DNA of 64,000 nucleotides. It comes from Peterkaempfera bronchialis (GTDB lineage: Bacteria > Actinomycetota > Actinomycetes > Streptomycetales > Streptomycetaceae). The position numbers and the translations under genes are program-made. Shown piece by piece: positions 62,301 through 64,000 of this stretch. The DNA is taken from the NCBI RefSeq assembly GCF_003258605.2, contig NZ_CP031264.1, positions 124,001 through 188,000 of the forward strand. Reading direction: 5' to 3'. How positions within the stretch are numbered: position 1 is the stretch's first letter; every line of letters starts with the position of its first letter. The notes under the pieces are model-generated. The model was not told the origin of the DNA, did not search any database, and was given only the letters and a program-made list of their open reading frames with translations.

Positions 62301-62578
62301 ATACCGCTGTGGGCGGTGGGCGGCTCCCGGACGAGGCCATCCACACCGCTGCCGCTCTCCGTATGGCGGGATTCCGGCATGTCGTCGCCACCCAGTGGTC
62401 CGTCCATGACCAGGCCGCACCCATCCTGGCCGCCGCCTTCTACCGCCATCTCGGTGTCTCGGGCCCTATGGACTCCGCCGGGGCCGCCGTCGCCCTCCAC
62501 CACGCCGTCGCCGAGCTTCGCGACGCGAACCTCACCGACCCGACTCTCTGGGTGCCTTTCATCCACGATGGCCCGTGA
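59324..62578 (+). CDS. TPR/Sel1-repeat CHAT-domain (caspase-like) protease
   Basis: A 1084-residue protein. Residues about 10-125 carry Sel1/TPR repeats ('AMYNCGLLAERRGRTAEAHD', 'PEAANNLGVLLHNAGD'). Residues about 130-680 are helical TPR-like repeats ('DLEEAVSVAREALDGLASGH', 'EAIAAAREAAALAV') with an acidic linker (DDADDADDTDD). The C-terminal 350 residues are a CHAT domain. The catalytic dyad is His951 in 'HFACHGSLDM' and Cys992 in 'AFLSACHTAVGGG'. CHAT proteases are separase/caspase relatives, often activated by partners in defence or cell-death modules. No signal peptide or membrane helix is seen, so it acts in the cytosol. GAGGGGG precedes ATG 59324. Confidence 0.92.
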   Translation: MPVGEDEGERAWQFLLQGVELERHGRTVEAEQEFLKAAALGEFNAMYNCGLLAERRGRTAEAHDWYVRAHNAGHPEAANNLGVLLHNAGDPDALLWFQLAAAMGHRQAAGNAKALLASRSRWAKRRKAGPEVLRAAAESAYREFTATGNDARLVRAVTLSREAVRLAGRRHRSRSRMLADLRDVLRYRYELRGDVADLEEAVSVAREALDGLASGHPERLTAAHALIALLNAQFEVTLIAGPLLKAVDEVGRPALRQHRGTEQARAALESSLCGALVALFRHADATVDLDEAITLGRAAVRRLPGVAVPLSNLGAALLLRGTQRGSLDDINEAVEVLREATAAATAAHDTPQLTRSSVNLISALRIRADLTGRAADDHEAEEAAERMRHAVSAEPTHHPRTLVKAVIATDGPTSADATRHALSVLPPMHTDRPFLLLHLAKALSADGKREEAIAAAREAAALAVSSQAKVDAQRILGRLLLSDDADDADDTDDGRRQAALAEAIEVLTASANALEKTEVVYAEVMTGLATALLGRFVRDGLESDHEAALDALRAAANAAGSSVQDRLFAARYWAGVALEAGDTGDALAASRVAVSLLSEFGWIGLDRGDQEQSLRDGAAMPRDAAALAIATGQPKLAVELLEQGRSVLWRSTLHLREDLAALAAKDPALAAELEQVRATLNGHAALSPESRMRLADQWTRLLGKVRQLRGFETFLGPPSFEALVPAAGKGPVVIVNISTIRCDALLVMPDGQVEVVPLPDVDVPEMDTVSNTYREHLALAQEPGATGRARERARHTVHDTLEWLWERIARPVLDRLAFSYASETPPRLWWCPTASLMTLPLHAAGRYPRTSADRAEPVGSPFAVVSSYTATLSALIDARRRPVAAGAGVVAVALTDTGRGHDPLPGVATELGMLEEVFGRQRLTVLVDDAATVAAVREQLLDHTWAHFACHGSLDMASPTDSGLALRDGDMNVLDFADLPLETADLAFLSACHTAVGGGRLPDEAIHTAAALRMAGFRHVVATQWSVHDQAAPILAAAFYRHLGVSGPMDSAGAAVALHHAVAELRDANLTDPTLWVPFIHDGP

Positions 62579-62771
62579 GCTGGAGCGGCGGCTGCATGGA
62601 CAGCGGTCGAATGCTGCGGGGGACGTTCGGCGGGGATCGCTGCGTCCGTGGTGCTGAATCTGGCCCGGGTCGGCTGGGATGTGGCCTTCACCTACTGGAC
62701 CCCTTATGACAGGACCTGGCTCATGGCTGCCTCCGGCCGGCGATGCCGGCTGCGTAGGCGCCGCCGGGTGC

Positions 62772-63275
62772 CTACTGTTCGCGGGCCGAGCGGTGGAAGG
62801 TGCGGTGCAGGCCGCGCAGGCGGTCGGCCAGGGCGGGGACCGGTCCTTGGACCGGCAGGCCGGGCACGATGTCCTGGATCGCGAGGCAGCGGACCGGCGG
62901 CGGTGCCACGCCCAGCTCGGCCAGCCAGTCCGCCAACTGGGCCGCCGAGTGGGCGTAGACGATGCGGCCGAGGCCGGCCCAGCCGTGTGCGGCCGAGCAC
63001 ATCGGGCAGTGCTCCCCCGAGGTGAAGACCGTGGCCGTGGCCCGCTGCTCCGGGGTGAGGTGGGTGGCGGCCCATCGGGCCAGGGCGAACTCCGGGTGCT
63101 GGGTGGGGTCGTCCAGGCTGTGCACCCGATTGCGGTCCTCCGCCAGTACCTGTCCGTCGGCGCCGACCAGGACCGAGCCGAACGGCTCGTCGCCGGTCCG
63201 CAGCGCCTCGGCCGCCAGGTGCACGGCGCGCTCCAGGTGGCCGAGTTCGATGGGGGTCAGGTCGGCGGCGGTCAT
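62772..63275 (-). CDS. Cytidine-deaminase-fold nucleobase deaminase
   Basis: A 167-residue CDA-fold deaminase. The zinc and proton-shuttle motif is 'PTQHPEFALARWA' (HPE in place of HAE) and the second motif is 'SGEHCPMCSAAHGWAG' (PCxxC-type, here CPMC). The HPE variant and length resemble guanine deaminase-like members rather than TadA. The position downstream of allantoicase suggests purine-base breakdown. ATG 63275 follows GGAG at 6 bases. It is 84 bases beyond the allantoicase stop and likely co-transcribed. Confidence 0.85.
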   Translation of the reverse strand: MTAADLTPIELGHLERAVHLAAEALRTGDEPFGSVLVGADGQVLAEDRNRVHSLDDPTQHPEFALARWAATHLTPEQRATATVFTSGEHCPMCSAAHGWAGLGRIVYAHSAAQLADWLAELGVAPPPVRCLAIQDIVPGLPVQGPVPALADRLRGLHRTFHRSAREQ

Positions 63276-63359
63276 CGTCACTCCTGGTCCTGAGGTCGCC
63301 GTGTGTGCGCCTCCCACCCTGCCCTGTCCGTGCCTTCGGCAGCCAGTCGCCGTCGCCCG

Positions 63360-64000
63360 TCAGCGGCCGAGGAAGGCGGCGAGCACCGTCGGTGGCAGCA
63401 CGCCGCCGGCGGCGAACGGCCGTCGGCGGAGGAGGTCATCGGCGGTCTCCGGGGGAACGCCCGCCCCGCTCAGCACCTGGACGGCGTGGTCGGCGGGGAG
63501 CAGGTCGAGCCAGCGCAGTACGGCCGCGCGGTGGGCGTCGGCGGTCAGTTCGCCGTGGACCCGGAGCCTGGCCAGGCCGCCGTCGGGGAAGACGTCCAGC
63601 CGGAGGTGCGTGACCGGTGCGGCCGACACCGGCCGCAGGAAGTGCCGGGTGTCCGGCTGGAGCCGGGTCTTCGGAACCAGCTCGGTCCACTCCGCACCCT
63701 CGCCGGGCTCGCTGCCCTCGGCATCGGCTCCGCGCAGCGAGGCCCAGCCGGCCGCATTGCCGATGAAGTACGAGGTGTCGATCTCGACCCGGCGGACCCG
63801 GCCGCGCGCCGCCAGCCTGACCGTCACATGGTCGTTGCCGCCGTCGCGGCGGCGGGCGTTCTCCCAGCCGTCGCCCATGATCCGGGCCCTGCCGGGCAGC
63901 AGCAGCTGCACCGGCGAGGAGTAGAAGGTGTCCGAGCAGTCCACCACGTCGCCGCCGTGCTCCAGCGCGGCCAGGTCGATGGTGCCGTCCAGGAACCGGG
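63360..64000 (-). CDS. alc: Allantoicase (5' end outside window)
   Basis: The C-terminal part, more than 210 residues, of allantoicase, which splits allantoate to ureidoglycolate and urea. The frame is open to the window end (read as 'RFLDGTIDLAALEHGGDVVD' just inside it). It shows 'CSDTFYSSPVQLLLPGRARI', 'MGDGWENARRRDGGNDHVTV' and, further on, 'IDTSYFIGNAAGWASLRGA', then 'HLRLDVFPDGGLARLRVHGE', all typical of the family. GTG/ATG starts inside the window are internal. It probably belongs to a purine (allantoin) degradation cluster that continues beyond 64000, with the deaminase gene as its last member. Confidence 0.92.
   Translation of the reverse strand, partial: RFLDGTIDLAALEHGGDVVDCSDTFYSSPVQLLLPGRARIMGDGWENARRRDGGNDHVTVRLAARGRVRRVEIDTSYFIGNAAGWASLRGADAEGSEPGEGAEWTELVPKTRLQPDTRHFLRPVSAAPVTHLRLDVFPDGGLARLRVHGELTADAHRAAVLRWLDLLPADHAVQVLSGAGVPPETADDLLRRRPFAAGGVLPPTVLAAFLGR

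Noticed and set aside
62736-62750. GCCGGC-GAT-GCCGGC hairpin between the CHAT and deaminase genes
   Set aside because: It has only 6-bp arms, and the GCCGGC word is frequent in this DNA, so a terminator call is not safe.

Overview
The window is very GC-rich DNA with GGAGG-type ribosome sites, frequent GTG starts and many 4-base ATGA/GTGA gene overlaps. It also carries F420-linked enzymes, FadR-like GntR regulators, a secreted DNRLRE/RHS protein and a 'SRRHVDLLRVAS' leader peptide. Together these point to a high-GC actinomycete, most likely Streptomyces or a close relative. This is inferred from gene content; I found no rRNA, tRNA, CRISPR array or intact insertion sequence.

Bases 1-23.5 kb form an acyl-CoA catabolism island. 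It holds a partial enoyl-CoA hydratase, three acyl-CoA synthetases, two acyl-CoA dehydrogenases, two short-chain dehydrogenases and an ACAD10-like phosphotransferase. It also has an alpha-methylacyl-CoA racemase-like CoA transferase, a TesB thioesterase, an F420:NADPH oxidoreductase and a luciferase-like F420 enzyme. Regulation is dense: two FadR-type GntR proteins, two TetR and one MarR, with clear inverted repeats at several promoters. Racemase plus F420 chemistry suggests branched or alicyclic acids as substrate, but the substrate cannot be read from the sequence. Several broken genes lie between the intact ones (CoA transferase, amidohydrolase, TesB, perhaps TetR), so the island appears to be decaying or rearranged.

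Bases 24-32 kb hold a Dps protein, a malic enzyme-fumarase operon, a 2-oxoglutarate/Fe(II) oxygenase preceded by a probable cysteine-attenuation leader peptide, and a pyruvate/indolepyruvate decarboxylase. Bases 31.9-38.6 kb hold a 2103-residue secreted RHS protein with a 126-residue glycine/alanine-rich cationic tip. Downstream, beyond an 18-bp perfect hairpin, is a 66-residue two-helix membrane protein that could be its immunity partner.

Bases 38.9-42.4 kb carry an MDR reductase and a divergent LysR/MFS pair. Bases 43-48 kb look like a copper-handling region: a Met/His-rich membrane protein, a zf-HC2 anti-sigma factor divergent from an ECF sigma factor, a Cu+ P-type ATPase and a membrane-anchored HDMPGM-repeat protein. 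Bases 48.4-50.7 kb pair an MFS transporter with a GH88-like hydrolase. Bases 50.7-55.6 kb hold a second acyl-CoA module (dehydrogenase, fused CaiB-type transferase, ligase).

Bases 55.7-58 kb encode a Znu-type metal ABC importer. Bases 58.3-62.6 kb hold the most system-like novelty: a TPR/Sel1-CHAT caspase-like protease divergent, over 71 bp, from a cysteine-rich protein and a membrane protein. The window ends in purine catabolism, with a nucleobase deaminase and a partial allantoicase.
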